Assembly: GCA_030605475.1 (NCBI GenBank)
Contig: JAUWIG010000018.1
Location: 1-37,932, forward strand
Length of the DNA: 37,932 nucleotides
Source of the DNA: Planctomycetota bacterium
Lineage (GTDB): Bacteria; Planctomycetota; Phycisphaerae; Sedimentisphaerales; Anaerobacaceae
Direction: 5' to 3'
The notes beneath the pieces were generated by a model. That model was given only the letters and a program-made list of their open reading frames with translations, had not been told where the DNA came from and ran no database searches. How positions within the stretch are numbered: position 1 is the stretch's first letter; every line of letters begins with the position of its first letter. Shown in pieces: positions 23,863-31,853 of this stretch. The position numbers and the translations under genes were made by a program.

Positions 23863-24467
23863 TTGTTGCTCTTCGCGATTGTGGTTGATTTGCCAACTAG
23901 TAATCCAGCAACCATTCCCAAAACTATGTTGATTACAACAATACTTCCCACTGTCAGAGCCAAATGCTCACCACCTCCCGAAATTGGCCGCATTAGAAGG
24001 GTCCAGAAAGATAAAGCAAATAGGACCCGTGCCCCGCAAAGGCTGCCACCGGTTAATATCAGGCTTAATCTTCGTGATGGCAGTTGTCGTAAGTACCACC
24101 AGATCAGGTCTCCTGCGACACCGGCTAATAGTGGCACAACCAGTGACATTGGCCACCAGCCGATAAATCCTGCCGCCAGCTTTGTGCTCACTTCGGCAAT
24201 GCCGGCAACGGTTAATATACCGAAGCGGTTGATTCGAAGCAAAATCACCAGCAGGATAAATGCACGTGGCAGCGCCGCGGCTATCGAGCCTGACATTGGG
24301 ACCGGCCAGGCCAGATGGAACGTTCGTCCCAAAAGCTGCCCGACTCCCGCCAGAGCTATACCACCGGCAACCGCGAATGCCAACTCTCGCCAGGTTAGGA
24401 AACCGGTCTTTGCTCTGATACCTGCCAGTGCTGGCCCCTGTGAATTTAATAAGGTTGTTCGTAACAT
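23859..24467 (-). CDS. Membrane protein, possibly ECF substrate-component-like
   Basis: A 202-residue protein with about five or six membrane helices and short loops (G-W-W-P-M-S-L-V-V-P-L-L-A-G in the middle). The size and helix layout recall S-components of ECF transporters, but I see no specific family motif. The ATG at 24467 is preferred because AGGAGA lies 6 bases upstream; an earlier ATG at 24485 has no ribosome site. It overlaps the TsaA-like gene by four bases (ATGA) and probably shares its transcript. An additional substrate-binding or partner subunit for the importer is possible. Confidence 0.6.
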   Translation of the reverse strand: MLRTTLLNSQGPALAGIRAKTGFLTWRELAFAVAGGIALAGVGQLLGRTFHLAWPVPMSGSIAAALPRAFILLVILLRINRFGILTVAGIAEVSTKLAAGFIGWWPMSLVVPLLAGVAGDLIWWYLRQLPSRRLSLILTGGSLCGARVLFALSFWTLLMRPISGGGEHLALTVGSIVVINIVLGMVAGLLVGKSTTIAKSNK

Positions 24468-24491
24468 TGTTTGTCTCCTATTCATATCGTA

Positions 24492-25196
24492 TCATTTAAA
24501 CGCGCCCGGCGTCCTGTGCCGGACAAACTGTACGCTTGTATCTGCAAAAAGAACGTTCCTGCCACCGCCCCAGCCGCCTTTCTCCCAGTGCGGGAAGACC
24601 GGCACGTGCTTGCGAACCCAATCGCTCATAAGCCACCGCTTTGAGGACGAAACATCTCTCAAAAGGTGCGGATACTCCGAAAGGCGTAACGGCAGCGGCA
24701 TACGCGTATCCCGGCGGGTTATAGAGAAGTATTTGTAGGTGATGTAAGAGCGTGCCCAGTTTTTGTCCGTATTAATGATTGAATCATCGCCCGGCCCGCC
24801 GTATTCGTCACTTTGTGCGTACGGCTCAAGTTCTCCTGCGCTGGGACAGTAGAATATGTCGCGATTGGGGACATAGCGAGGGAAAAGGCTCTGGGTCAAA
24901 ACTGATTGCGGATTACCACAGAGCTCTTCAACCGGATACTGTCCGTCATTAACCATAGCATGCATTTTCAAGGCGAAACCTAATTGCCGTAGGTTGCTTG
25001 CACAAACAACCCTGCGGGAATATTCCTTGGCCCTTCCGAGTGATGGAAGCATAATGGCCATTAGCGTTGATATGGTTGTCATAACTACCAGCAATTCAGG
25101 AAGGGAAAACCCACCAGAGATGTTGCCTGAATATTCAGTTTGCCACTTTGTTATCCTCATACCATGTACTTTTCTTAACAATTTGGTATTTGACAT
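24492..25196 (-). CDS. Pseudopilin-like protein with prepilin leader
   Basis: A protein of about 234 residues whose N-terminal region G-G-F-S-L-P-E-L-L-V-V followed by a hydrophobic stretch is a prepilin cleavage and methylation signal. C-terminal H-W-E-K-G-G-W-G-G-G-R-N-V-L-F-A-D-T-S-V-Q-F resembles the H-x9-D-G ending of planctomycete DUF1559-type pseudopilins. The frame opens at 25232, but the predicted transcription start lies near 25227, so translation must begin later: ATG at 25196 (chosen) or 25160. None has a clear ribosome site. It is the first gene of the minus-strand metal run, 25 bases before the membrane protein. Its role there is unknown. Confidence 0.7.
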   Translation of the reverse strand: MSNTKLLRKVHGMRITKWQTEYSGNISGGFSLPELLVVMTTISTLMAIMLPSLGRAKEYSRRVVCASNLRQLGFALKMHAMVNDGQYPVEELCGNPQSVLTQSLFPRYVPNRDIFYCPSAGELEPYAQSDEYGGPGDDSIINTDKNWARSYITYKYFSITRRDTRMPLPLRLSEYPHLLRDVSSSKRWLMSDWVRKHVPVFPHWEKGGWGGGRNVLFADTSVQFVRHRTPGAFK

Positions 25197-25214
25197 TGCG
25201 CATAAAAATATGAT

Positions 25215-25262
25215 AATCGTGCTACCAAACATAAGAATACAGAAATCGTGCTACTATGTCAA
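25215..25262 (-). promoter_or_regulatory. Promoter of the metal-uptake run with two direct repeats
   Basis: On the minus strand TTGACA (25262-25257), a 17-base spacer and TATTCT (25239-25234) form a promoter. AATCGTGCTAC occurs at 25244-25254, inside the spacer, and again at 25215-25225, just past the expected start; the two are 29 bases apart. This is a likely repressor site, with NikR (divergent, 25372) the natural candidate. Known NikR operators are inverted half-sites (for example GTGTTAC...GTAACAC), so the direct order here is unusual and the assignment is an inference. Confidence 0.5.
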
Positions 25263-25371
25263 CACAAAATTTAGCTCTTTCAAAAAATTTTTTATCGGGT
25301 AAAATAGCTTTTTAGTTTCGTTGGCAAGAAACAGCCATATTGGCATTGTTGATGCTGTCAGGAGAAGAAAA

Positions 25372-25785
25372 ATGGAGAAAGTTGAGCGTATAGGGGTATC
25401 GCTGGAGAAGAAGCTGCTTTCGATGTTCGATAAGCTGATTGCGAAACAAGGTTACCAGAACCGGTCTGAGGCCATACGCGATTTGATACGCCAGCAGTTA
25501 AGTAGCGAGCGGCTGAGAAATCCAAGAGCCAAAGCGGTCGCTGCGGTATGCCTGGTTTACGACCATCATTCGACAAGGCTGATGGAAAAGCTGACCGACC
25601 TGCAGCATTCCCATCTCTTGCAAACAATCTGCTCTATGCACATCCACCTGGACGCTCACGATTGCATGGAGGTGGTGGTGCTGCGGGGACGCGTGGGCGA
25701 AATAAATGAGGTGGCGGAAAATATAGTGAGCCAAAAGGGCGTTAAGCTCGGACGGATTAACCTTGTAGCGGCAGAATCGGCTTAA
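25372..25785 (+). CDS. nikR: Nickel-responsive regulator NikR
   Basis: A 137-residue ribbon-helix-helix repressor with a C-terminal ACT-like nickel domain. The ATG at 25372 is chosen because AGGAGAAG lies 6 bases upstream; a longer frame to 25321 adds 17 residues. R-I-G-V-S-L-E-K-K-L-L...Y-Q-N-R-S-E-A-I-R-D-L-I-R is the DNA-binding fold. The nickel ligands H-S-H (H-x-H), the later H-I-H and Cys in H-D-C-M-E are all present. With nickel bound, NikR represses uptake genes, so the divergent CbiMQO-type importer is probably its target. Its presence is the main reason to read the transporter as nickel-specific. Confidence 0.93.
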   Translation: MEKVERIGVSLEKKLLSMFDKLIAKQGYQNRSEAIRDLIRQQLSSERLRNPRAKAVAAVCLVYDHHSTRLMEKLTDLQHSHLLQTICSMHIHLDAHDCMEVVVLRGRVGEINEVAENIVSQKGVKLGRINLVAAESA

Positions 25786-25847
25786 TCACGAACTGAGATT
25801 GACGCTTGACAAGCAACGGGGCTGAGGGTTCTAATATAATAAGCTTG

Positions 25848-25921
25848 GGGCGATTAGCTCAGTTGGTTAGAGCGCACGGATCACACCCGTGAGGTCACAG
25901 GTTCGAGTCCTGTATCGCCCA
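25848..25921 (+). tRNA. tRNA-Val (anticodon CAC)
   Basis: GGGCGAT pairs with ATCGCCC, and D, anticodon and T arms (CACAGGTTCGAGTCCTGTA) are complete. The anticodon stem CACGG/CCGTG encloses the loop ATCACAC, giving CAC. A discriminator A ends it and CCA is not encoded. TATAAT lies at 25835-25840 just upstream; TTGACA at 25806-25811 is too far away for a normal spacer. Confidence 0.93.
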
Positions 25922-25962
25922 GTCGTTTGCACAAACGCGATACGAAATTAACAGAGGTGTCT

Positions 25963-26661
25963 TTGGAAAATCCAGCAGAAAATCATATCCCGCTGACCAG
26001 AATTCAGAAGCTCATCGGCGAGAGGATGTTAGAATCCAAGGCGAGCAAGCCCTGTTTTTACATTGAGTCAAAGGCTGACGTAGCTGAACTGATGGACCTG
26101 CGGCCCAAATTAAAGAAATCGTTGGGCATTAAGATAACGACAAACGCTTTTTATATTCGTGCACTGGCACTGGCGGTCAAAGAGTATCCCCTTATGGTAG
26201 GTTTGCTTGACAGTGGGGTCGCCGGCGACAATATCAGGATTGCCGATTGCGTTAATGTCGGCTTTGCGGTCAATGCTCCCCAGGGCGTTGTTGTGCCGGT
26301 GATAAGGGATGCGGATAAAAAAACGTTAGCTGAAATTGCCAGCTTGGAAAGGATACTGACAGAAAAGGGACGCAGTGATAAGTTAACTCTCGAGGAAATG
26401 GAGGGGGAAACGATAGCATTAAGCAACCTTGGTGCCTATGGTATCGATTCTTTCATTGGAATCGTACCGCCACCAGCCAGTACTATCTTAGCGGTTGGCA
26501 ATGTAATCAAAGAGGCCGTCCCTGGGAATGGCAAAACAACAGTGCGTAAAATGGTCAGTCTGTCTCTGGCGGTTGACCATAGAATCATAAACGGTGCCTA
26601 TGCGGCCCAGTTTCTGGGCTGCATTACAGAGCGATTGCAAAATCCGCGACAGTTGGTTTGA
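25963..26661 (+). CDS. Orphan 2-oxoacid dehydrogenase E2 catalytic domain
   Basis: A 232-residue protein comprising only the acyltransferase domain of an E2 subunit; the usual N-terminal lipoyl and subunit-binding domains are absent. P-L-T-R-I-Q-K-L-I-G-E-R-M begins the domain, G-F-A-V-N-A-P-Q-G-V-V-V-P-V-I is its central strand, and L-S-N-L-G-A-Y-G-I-D matches the family. In the catalytic motif D-H-R-I-I-N-G, His206 is kept, but the Asp of D-H-R-x-x-D-G is Asn210. The start is taken as the TTG at 25963, preceded by AGAGGTG; an in-frame TTG at 25927 is less likely. It follows tRNA-Val, and no E1 or E3 gene is nearby. It may act on another substrate or be catalytically weak. Confidence 0.82.
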   Translation: MENPAENHIPLTRIQKLIGERMLESKASKPCFYIESKADVAELMDLRPKLKKSLGIKITTNAFYIRALALAVKEYPLMVGLLDSGVAGDNIRIADCVNVGFAVNAPQGVVVPVIRDADKKTLAEIASLERILTEKGRSDKLTLEEMEGETIALSNLGAYGIDSFIGIVPPPASTILAVGNVIKEAVPGNGKTTVRKMVSLSLAVDHRIINGAYAAQFLGCITERLQNPRQLV

Positions 26662-26859
26662 CAAAAAAGTTGGGGAAGCTCCTGTTTGACGGCACCGGCT
26701 TAACGCATATATCATGAATCGAATCTCTGACCACGAGATATGGGATACGAGATATTTTATGGCGGAATAAAATTTCTTGCCTTTTAATAAGAGCAAAGTT
26801 ACACTTGTGTTTTGCGTAACATGGTGCGAGTGTTTAGCTTTATATGAAGGAGAATGGCA

Positions 26860-27822
26860 ATGTTTTATAAAACTATCTTTAGAATTAGCTTGTGTGTACT
26901 TTTATTGACTATTGCGTCCTGTTTGGAGCCTGAAACTACAGCTCCGAAAAGCGCGGCAGGGGTAGGTGAAGTCGAAACCGCTCTGGCGGGACCTGTCCCC
27001 GAGGGCGAAGAGGTCGTCGGCGACGCTGAAGTAATCGTCAGTCTTGGCGACAAGAAATTGACAAGGCAACGAGCTGAGTGGATGCAGCCGGGCGCAGGTA
27101 AAGATGATAATATGATGACCAGGCTTGCCGACTGGTGGGTTGAAAATGAACTGCTGTATGAAGAGGCCGAAAGGCGCGGCATCACCAGGGAGCCAAAAGC
27201 GAAGTTTATCGCCGAACTGATGAAAAAGAAGACGTTTGTGGCGGAGTTGGGGGCGCATGTGCGGGATGCTGTCAAAATCAGTGACGAAAAGATTTTGGCT
27301 TACTATGAGGAAAATAGGCAGACTGATTCAAGATTAGAGGAGCCGGGCCATTTAAGTTTTTCGCATATTAGAACCAACACGCTTGAAGAGGCCCAGGCAG
27401 CGCTTGAGAGAATGAAAGCAGGTGAGGATATCAACGAACTTGCCAAGGAATTATCTATTTATCGTGATGCTAAAAGGGGCGGGGCAGTCAGGAAATATAG
27501 GTACAATGTAGTTAAAAGGAGATTTGGAGACGAATTTTTTGAGGTGATTACAGCTGCGAAGGCAGGTGAATTAATCGGGCCTGTCAAGTCTAAGAAGGAT
27601 TCTTATGAAGTCGCTCGCCTGGAAGATAAAACTGAGCCGAGAATCCTGCCGTTTGAGAAAGCAAAAGAGCAAATAAGGTCACGCCTGTGGCGGACAGAAA
27701 GAGAGAATGCGTTTGGGTCCCTACTGGAGTCACTCAAGCAGGCCTCGGCTGATAGAATAGTAAAATCACCTCGAATAATTCAGGAGGACAAGCCTGCCGG
27801 TGGTGAATCCGACAGAAGGTAA
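26860..27822 (+). CDS. PpiC/SurA-like peptidyl-prolyl isomerase lipoprotein
   Basis: A 320-residue exported protein. L-T-I-A-S-C near residue 22 is a lipobox, so it is anchored by lipid. The ATG at 26860 is taken because AAGGAG lies 7 bases before it; an ATG at 26854 is too near that site. After an acidic Pro-rich linker, a SurA-N-like helical region runs from about 55 to 155. A parvulin domain follows (S-F-S-H-I-R-T-N-T, then G-G-A-V and a later G-P-V-K-S-K-x-x-Y-E-V-x-R-L-E-D). It probably helps fold exported proteins. It ends before a strong terminator. Confidence 0.88.
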   Translation: MFYKTIFRISLCVLLLTIASCLEPETTAPKSAAGVGEVETALAGPVPEGEEVVGDAEVIVSLGDKKLTRQRAEWMQPGAGKDDNMMTRLADWWVENELLYEEAERRGITREPKAKFIAELMKKKTFVAELGAHVRDAVKISDEKILAYYEENRQTDSRLEEPGHLSFSHIRTNTLEEAQAALERMKAGEDINELAKELSIYRDAKRGGAVRKYRYNVVKRRFGDEFFEVITAAKAGELIGPVKSKKDSYEVARLEDKTEPRILPFEKAKEQIRSRLWRTERENAFGSLLESLKQASADRIVKSPRIIQEDKPAGGESDRR

Positions 27823-27871
27823 GCGAAGATAGAACTGTTGTTTTCGCCGGCTGAATAAACAATAGGTTTTT

Positions 27872-27915
27872 AAAAGGCCGCTTCCGCCATTTCTTGCTGG
27901 AAGCAGCCTTTTTTT
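27872..27915. terminator. Bidirectional rho-independent terminator
   Basis: AAAAGGCCGCTTCC (27872-27885) pairs with GGAAGCAGCCTTTT (27899-27912), with one mismatch. A T-run follows on the plus strand and, because of the leading A-run, on the minus strand too. It would end both the PpiC-like gene and the convergent parA transcript. It overlaps the parA stop codon. Confidence 0.88.
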
Positions 27916-28855
27916 ATTTTGGTTGTTGGGACTCGGGCCAGCTCCGGCCGGTTGTTATCTGTGACTGCAGTGTTTGCGGGTCAGGTTGTGAGAGTGAGTC
28001 GGTGGTGGCGGAGGGCTGGTCTGCATTTTCGCCGTCGGCAGGTTGTGTATCGGGCGGTGGTGCCGGCTGCGATTGAGAATGTATAAACTCGGCTACTTTT
28101 TTGTAATCTTCGGCACCATGACAGTTCTGCTCGTATTCAAAAATTGTCTTGCCGTAGCTCGGTGCCTCGGCAAGTCTGATATTTCTTCGGACATGGACCG
28201 GTAAAATCCGGGCCTGGGACCAGGCACAGTTAGTTCCGCGTGCATTATTGAGGAATTGCTCGATATCGACCTTGACCTCATTTGGAAGTGATGCTCTGCT
28301 GTCGAACATACACAGCAAAATCCCTTTAACTTTTAGGTTTGGATTGATTCTTTTATTGACCAGTTCAATGGTTTGCAGCAGTTTTACGAATCCCTGCAGT
28401 GCCAGGAAATGGGGTTGAAGCGGGATTAAAACCTCGTCGGCGGCAGCGAGGGCGTTCAGGGCCAATAATCCGAGCGAAGGGGGACAGTCGATAAAAGAAT
28501 AATCGAATTTGTCTTCGACCTTTTGAATAGCCTCTCGCAAAATGGTTTCCCTGCCGACCACGCTTACCAGTTCACTTTCGGCACCAACAAGATTGATATT
28601 TGCAGGCAGCAGCCAGAGATTTGGACGCACAAGCAGAATTTCTTCTTGGAATTTAGCTGACTGAGTGAGGACTTTATATGAGCCGGATTCGATGGTTTCG
28701 GCGTCGAGGCCGAGATGTATCGTCAGATGCGATTGAGGGTCCAGGTCAACAGCGACCACCTTTAGGCCCATGGCGGCAAGGGCTGCTGCAGTATTGGCCA
28801 CTGTCGTGGTTTTGCCCACGCCGCCTTTTTGGTTTAATACTGCGATTACTTTCAT
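27914..28855 (-). CDS. parA: ParA/Soj family ATPase
   Basis: A 313-residue ParA-type ATPase. The deviant Walker A N-Q-K-G-G-V-G-K-T-T (8-17), D-L-D-P-Q in the A' motif, and D-C-P-P-S-L-G in Walker B are all intact. Such proteins position chromosomes, plasmids or protein complexes on the nucleoid, usually with a ParB partner; none is adjacent here. The last 60 or so residues are Gln-, Pro- and Ser-rich and probably disordered. The ATG overlaps the nusB stop by four bases, so it is co-translated with nusB rather than with a parB. A role in chromosome segregation or in positioning another cargo is equally possible. Confidence 0.9.
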   Translation of the reverse strand: MKVIAVLNQKGGVGKTTTVANTAAALAAMGLKVVAVDLDPQSHLTIHLGLDAETIESGSYKVLTQSAKFQEEILLVRPNLWLLPANINLVGAESELVSVVGRETILREAIQKVEDKFDYSFIDCPPSLGLLALNALAAADEVLIPLQPHFLALQGFVKLLQTIELVNKRINPNLKVKGILLCMFDSRASLPNEVKVDIEQFLNNARGTNCAWSQARILPVHVRRNIRLAEAPSYGKTIFEYEQNCHGAEDYKKVAEFIHSQSQPAPPPDTQPADGENADQPSATTDSLSQPDPQTLQSQITTGRSWPESQQPK

Positions 28856-29277
28856 GTTCGTGTCTTGTTGCTCGAGATGCGCTTTTTTAAGATAGCATCA
28901 AGCACGCCGTTAACAAACGGTGGAGACTTCTCAGTGCTAAACTTTTTGGCAAGCTCAATGGCCTCGTTTATTACGACTCTGGGCGGAATATCGGGGCAGA
29001 ATTTCAACTGGTAAACCGCCAATCTTAAGATGCTTTTGTCAACAGGTGAAAGCCGGGATAATTTCCATTTCATTGTCGAAGCAGCTATCAATTCATCACA
29101 CTGTGCCAGATTTTCCCACGTGCCTTTGCTCCAATCCAGGGCGAGTTTGCGGACAAAATCATCGGGCTCGTTTTCTATGAAAAACTCATCTAAAAACTCG
29201 AGCAAGTCCTGGCCCTGGACATTGAGTTGATATAGTCCCTGCATTGCCAGCTCTCTGGCCCTTGTTCTCTTATCCAC
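28852..29277 (-). CDS. nusB: Transcription antitermination protein NusB
   Basis: A 141-residue all-helical NusB, the normal length. R-T-R-A-R-E-L-A-M-Q-G-L-Y-Q-L-N at the N-terminus and the C-terminal P-P-R-V-V-I-N-E-A-I-E-L-A-K-K-F and F-V-N-G-V-L-D-A-I are hallmarks. NusB binds BoxA RNA with NusE (S10) during rRNA transcription. It lies 42 bases after ribH, a pairing common in bacteria, and overlaps parA by four bases. The interval to ribH contains CGAGAT-type repeats (TTTCGTGTCTCGTATCTCG). Confidence 0.95.
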   Translation of the reverse strand: MDKRTRARELAMQGLYQLNVQGQDLLEFLDEFFIENEPDDFVRKLALDWSKGTWENLAQCDELIAASTMKWKLSRLSPVDKSILRLAVYQLKFCPDIPPRVVINEAIELAKKFSTEKSPPFVNGVLDAILKKRISSNKTRT

Positions 29278-29319
29278 CTGCCAGCCTCAAATTTCGTGTC
29301 TCGTATCTCGATTCGTGGT

Positions 29320-29787
29320 TCACGAGATTTGTTCCATCATGTTGGCAGTTTCCATAGCTGTCAGCGCTGCTTCTGCGCCGGCATTGCCCATTTTTGTACC
29401 GGCCCTATCGACTGCCTGCTCGAGTGTCTCGCAGGTTAAGACGGCAAATATTGCCGGGGTCGCTGAATCGTAGTTGATTTGTCCGATACCCCGGGCTACC
29501 TGCTGGCAGACATAATCGTAATGACTTGTTTGGCCGCGTATGACTGTGCCGAGGCAGAGGACTGCGGCGTATTTGCCACTTTGTGCGAGTTTTTTTGCAG
29601 CGATGGTAATTTCGCAGGCTCCCGGCACCCAGACTACGGTTATCTGTTCGTCGGTGACACCGTGACGCTGGAGACAATCTATCGCGCCGGTAAGCAGCTT
29701 GGCGGTTATGAATTCGTTGAACCTGCTGACCACAATAGCGTAACTGCCCTTACCGGCTGTTACCTGGCCCTTTATTTCTTTAATCAT
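29320..29787 (-). CDS. ribH: 6,7-dimethyl-8-ribityllumazine synthase
   Basis: A 155-residue RibH that condenses the pyrimidine intermediate with dihydroxybutanone phosphate in the penultimate riboflavin step. V-S-R-F-N-E-F-I-T near the start, V-P-G-A-C-E-I-T (usually V-P-G-A-F-E), and L-G-T-V-I-R-G-Q-T-S-H-Y-D-Y-V mark it, the last carrying the active-site His. The Cys in place of Phe in V-P-G-A-C-E is a mild variant. A GGAGAAATG start region is seen just upstream of the ATG (minus strand). No FMN riboswitch was recognised in its leader. Other rib genes are not in the window. Confidence 0.95.
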   Translation of the reverse strand: MIKEIKGQVTAGKGSYAIVVSRFNEFITAKLLTGAIDCLQRHGVTDEQITVVWVPGACEITIAAKKLAQSGKYAAVLCLGTVIRGQTSHYDYVCQQVARGIGQINYDSATPAIFAVLTCETLEQAVDRAGTKMGNAGAEAALTAMETANMMEQIS

Positions 29788-30126
29788 AGTTTCATTTCTC
29801 CAATTAGTGTTTCGTGGTTCGTGATTCGATTCTCTATTTGCGGTTGGTTATCCACGAACCATGCCTGTCGCACATTATAAGACTATCACTGGCTGCTTTC
29901 CAGAAAAACAGCCCGGCACCAGGAGAGCTTCGTTTCATGTCGCTTTGGTGCTGGAAGCTAACCTGCGCAATTGTAAGAGGTTATAATCAAGATTGCCAGC
30001 GAAATTTTACTGTGGGCAAAAAACCGCTAATCCTGCAAAAAACCGCTAACTCGGCGGGGGTTTCTTGCCGAAACGGCCTTTGGTAATCCCTTACTTGTTG
30101 AGCTAAAGCAGAGGTAATGTGCGATT
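29788..30126. other. Non-coding interval between ribH and the TPR gene
   Basis: No gene is convincing. TGGTTCGTG near 29815 has its reverse complement CACGAACCA near 29860. GCACCA and TGGTGC form a second inverted pair around 29918-29951. GCAAAAAACCGCTAA occurs twice in a row (30016-30030 and 30035-30049). TATAAT at 29982-29987 could be a -10 box for the TPR gene, but no good -35 box is present. Confidence 0.45.
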
Positions 30127-31503
30127 ATGCTTTTCGAAGATATGGCATTTGGCCCTTATGATAAGGCCGAGCGTAAAGTGCGCAGGGCTTTTGAGCTTTA
30201 CGAGGACGGCAGAATGTCACAAGCCCTTTCGGAACTGGAAGCAGTTCTTGAGATAAATCCTTCCAACAGTTCCTGGCATTTCAACAAGGCCCTTACTCTG
30301 GACGCGATTAATCGGTTTGATGATGCAATAAGCGAATATGAAATTGCCCTGCGGCTAAACCCTCTCGACCTGGAGATATTAAATTCATTAGCGGTCGATT
30401 ATACCCGCACAGGCCAATATGATTTGGCCATCGACACTTTCGAGCATATCCAGGAGCTTGACCCTGCGTTTGAACCATGCTATTGCAATCGAATAATTAC
30501 TTATACCGAAATGGGTCAGCACGATTTGGCTGAGCAGATGTTTTACCTTGCTCAGCAGATAAATCCGGATTGCGCGCTGTGCTACTATAATATCGGTAAC
30601 AGTCTTTTTATTCGTGGCCGGTACAAAAAAGCTATTGGCTGTTGGCTGAGGACCGCCAAACTTGAGCCGACTCACCCGCAAATCAACTATCGAATCGCTC
30701 AAGCCTACTGGTCCAGCGGTGATGGTGATAATGCGCGTGAGTGCTTCCTGGCCGAGCTTCGTGTCAACCCGGCTGATATTGATGTTATTCTCGATTTTGG
30801 TTTGTTTTTGCTTGAGGTCGGCGATATCGAATCGGCGAAGGAAAAGTTTAACAGGATACTTGAACTTACGCCGGATTTTGCAGCCGCATTGTTTTACCTG
30901 GGAGAGATTGCTTTTAACAGTGGTGATTACGAGCGGGCGGTACAACTGTTTAATCAGGCGTTGGAAAAGAACGATACGTTCACAGGGCCACGATACAGGC
31001 TGGCTCAATGTGCGTTAATGAGGGGCCAAAAGCAGGAGGCGAGGGACTATCTGGTTTCGGAGTTGAATCTGGCTCCGGAGGATACGGATGCACTGGTTTC
31101 TATGGGGTCGATGTTTTTGGCAATTGGTGACACGGATTATGTGACACATTGTCTGCTGAAGGCTATTGATTTTGATTGTGCTAATGCAGATGCTTATTAT
31201 TATCTCGGTCTTGTTAGTGCTATAAGAGGCCGGCTCGAGGATGCTATGGAGTTTTTCGGCCATGCGCTCGACATCAGGCCTGAGTACATTTTGGCTTTAA
31301 GGGATTCTGCTGTTGTTTGTTTGGCGGTGGGCAGGATAGCCGATGCTGCTGAGAGAATTGACAAGGCCGTGGGTCTGGAGCCGAACAATTCGCAGTTAGA
31401 AGCGGTTGACCGCAGAGTTCGGCTGGCTCAGGTGACGGAGCGAATTGCCGAATCTCTTTGCCGCTTGCGGCCTCGATTTACCCTTAGGAAATCGCTTCGC
31501 TGA
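30127..31503 (+). CDS. Tetratricopeptide-repeat protein
   Basis: A 458-residue protein made of about eleven consecutive 34-residue TPR units from residue 15 to about 420. Typical unit ends are A-L-x-L-N-P, A-L-R-L-N-P and A-L-D-I-R-P. There is no signal peptide or membrane segment, so it is probably a cytosolic scaffold for protein-protein contacts. The C-terminus is basic (R-L-R-P-R-F-T-L-R-K-S-L-R). Cys-rich spots at residues 117-119 and around 155-160 (C-A-L-C) are unusual for TPRs and might bind metal. No operon partner is evident. Confidence 0.88.
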   Translation: MLFEDMAFGPYDKAERKVRRAFELYEDGRMSQALSELEAVLEINPSNSSWHFNKALTLDAINRFDDAISEYEIALRLNPLDLEILNSLAVDYTRTGQYDLAIDTFEHIQELDPAFEPCYCNRIITYTEMGQHDLAEQMFYLAQQINPDCALCYYNIGNSLFIRGRYKKAIGCWLRTAKLEPTHPQINYRIAQAYWSSGDGDNARECFLAELRVNPADIDVILDFGLFLLEVGDIESAKEKFNRILELTPDFAAALFYLGEIAFNSGDYERAVQLFNQALEKNDTFTGPRYRLAQCALMRGQKQEARDYLVSELNLAPEDTDALVSMGSMFLAIGDTDYVTHCLLKAIDFDCANADAYYYLGLVSAIRGRLEDAMEFFGHALDIRPEYILALRDSAVVCLAVGRIADAAERIDKAVGLEPNNSQLEAVDRRVRLAQVTERIAESLCRLRPRFTLRKSLR

Positions 31504-31710
31504 TTCTTCTACGTTCACTTTTTAATCATTCACCATCAAAAATCATCTCGACTTGCCTTTTAAAATCCTGATTTTATCGGGCGTTTTCGTCAAGGGCGGC
31601 AACGACAAGAAGTTAGGACAACTCCGGTGGTTTTGCCGGGCGTCTGTTGCCCCATGTCTTTTGGGAAACAAGTTGCAAAATTTCGCAAATTGCCTTAACC
31701 TATTATGCCG

Positions 31711-31794
31711 GGCCGAGTGGCGGAATGGCAGACGCTGGGGACTTAAAATCCCCTGCCCTTAATGGGCGTGTGGGTTCGACTCCCACCTTGGCCA
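31711..31794 (+). tRNA. tRNA-Leu (anticodon TAA)
   Basis: GGCCGAG pairs with CTTGGCC. The anticodon stem GGGGA/TCCCC encloses CTTAAAA, giving TAA. A long variable arm (TGCCCTTAATGGGCGT) and the T-arm (GTGGGTTCGACTCCCAC) mark a class II leucine tRNA of 84 bases with discriminator A and no encoded CCA. TATTAT at 31701-31706 lies close upstream. Confidence 0.94.
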
Positions 31795-31853
31795 TTATTC
31801 GTCGTGCGTCCAACGCAGTACAATATACGCAATATGAGATACCGGAGATAAAT

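Noticed and set aside
29788-29880. An FMN riboswitch before ribH
   Set aside because: None of the conserved FMN-aptamer words was seen, only inverted repeats of the TGGTTCGTG type.
31647-31853. Upstream extension of the citrate synthase frame
   Set aside because: It crosses the tRNA-Leu gene. The ATG at 31854 has a ribosome site and matches the family N-terminus.
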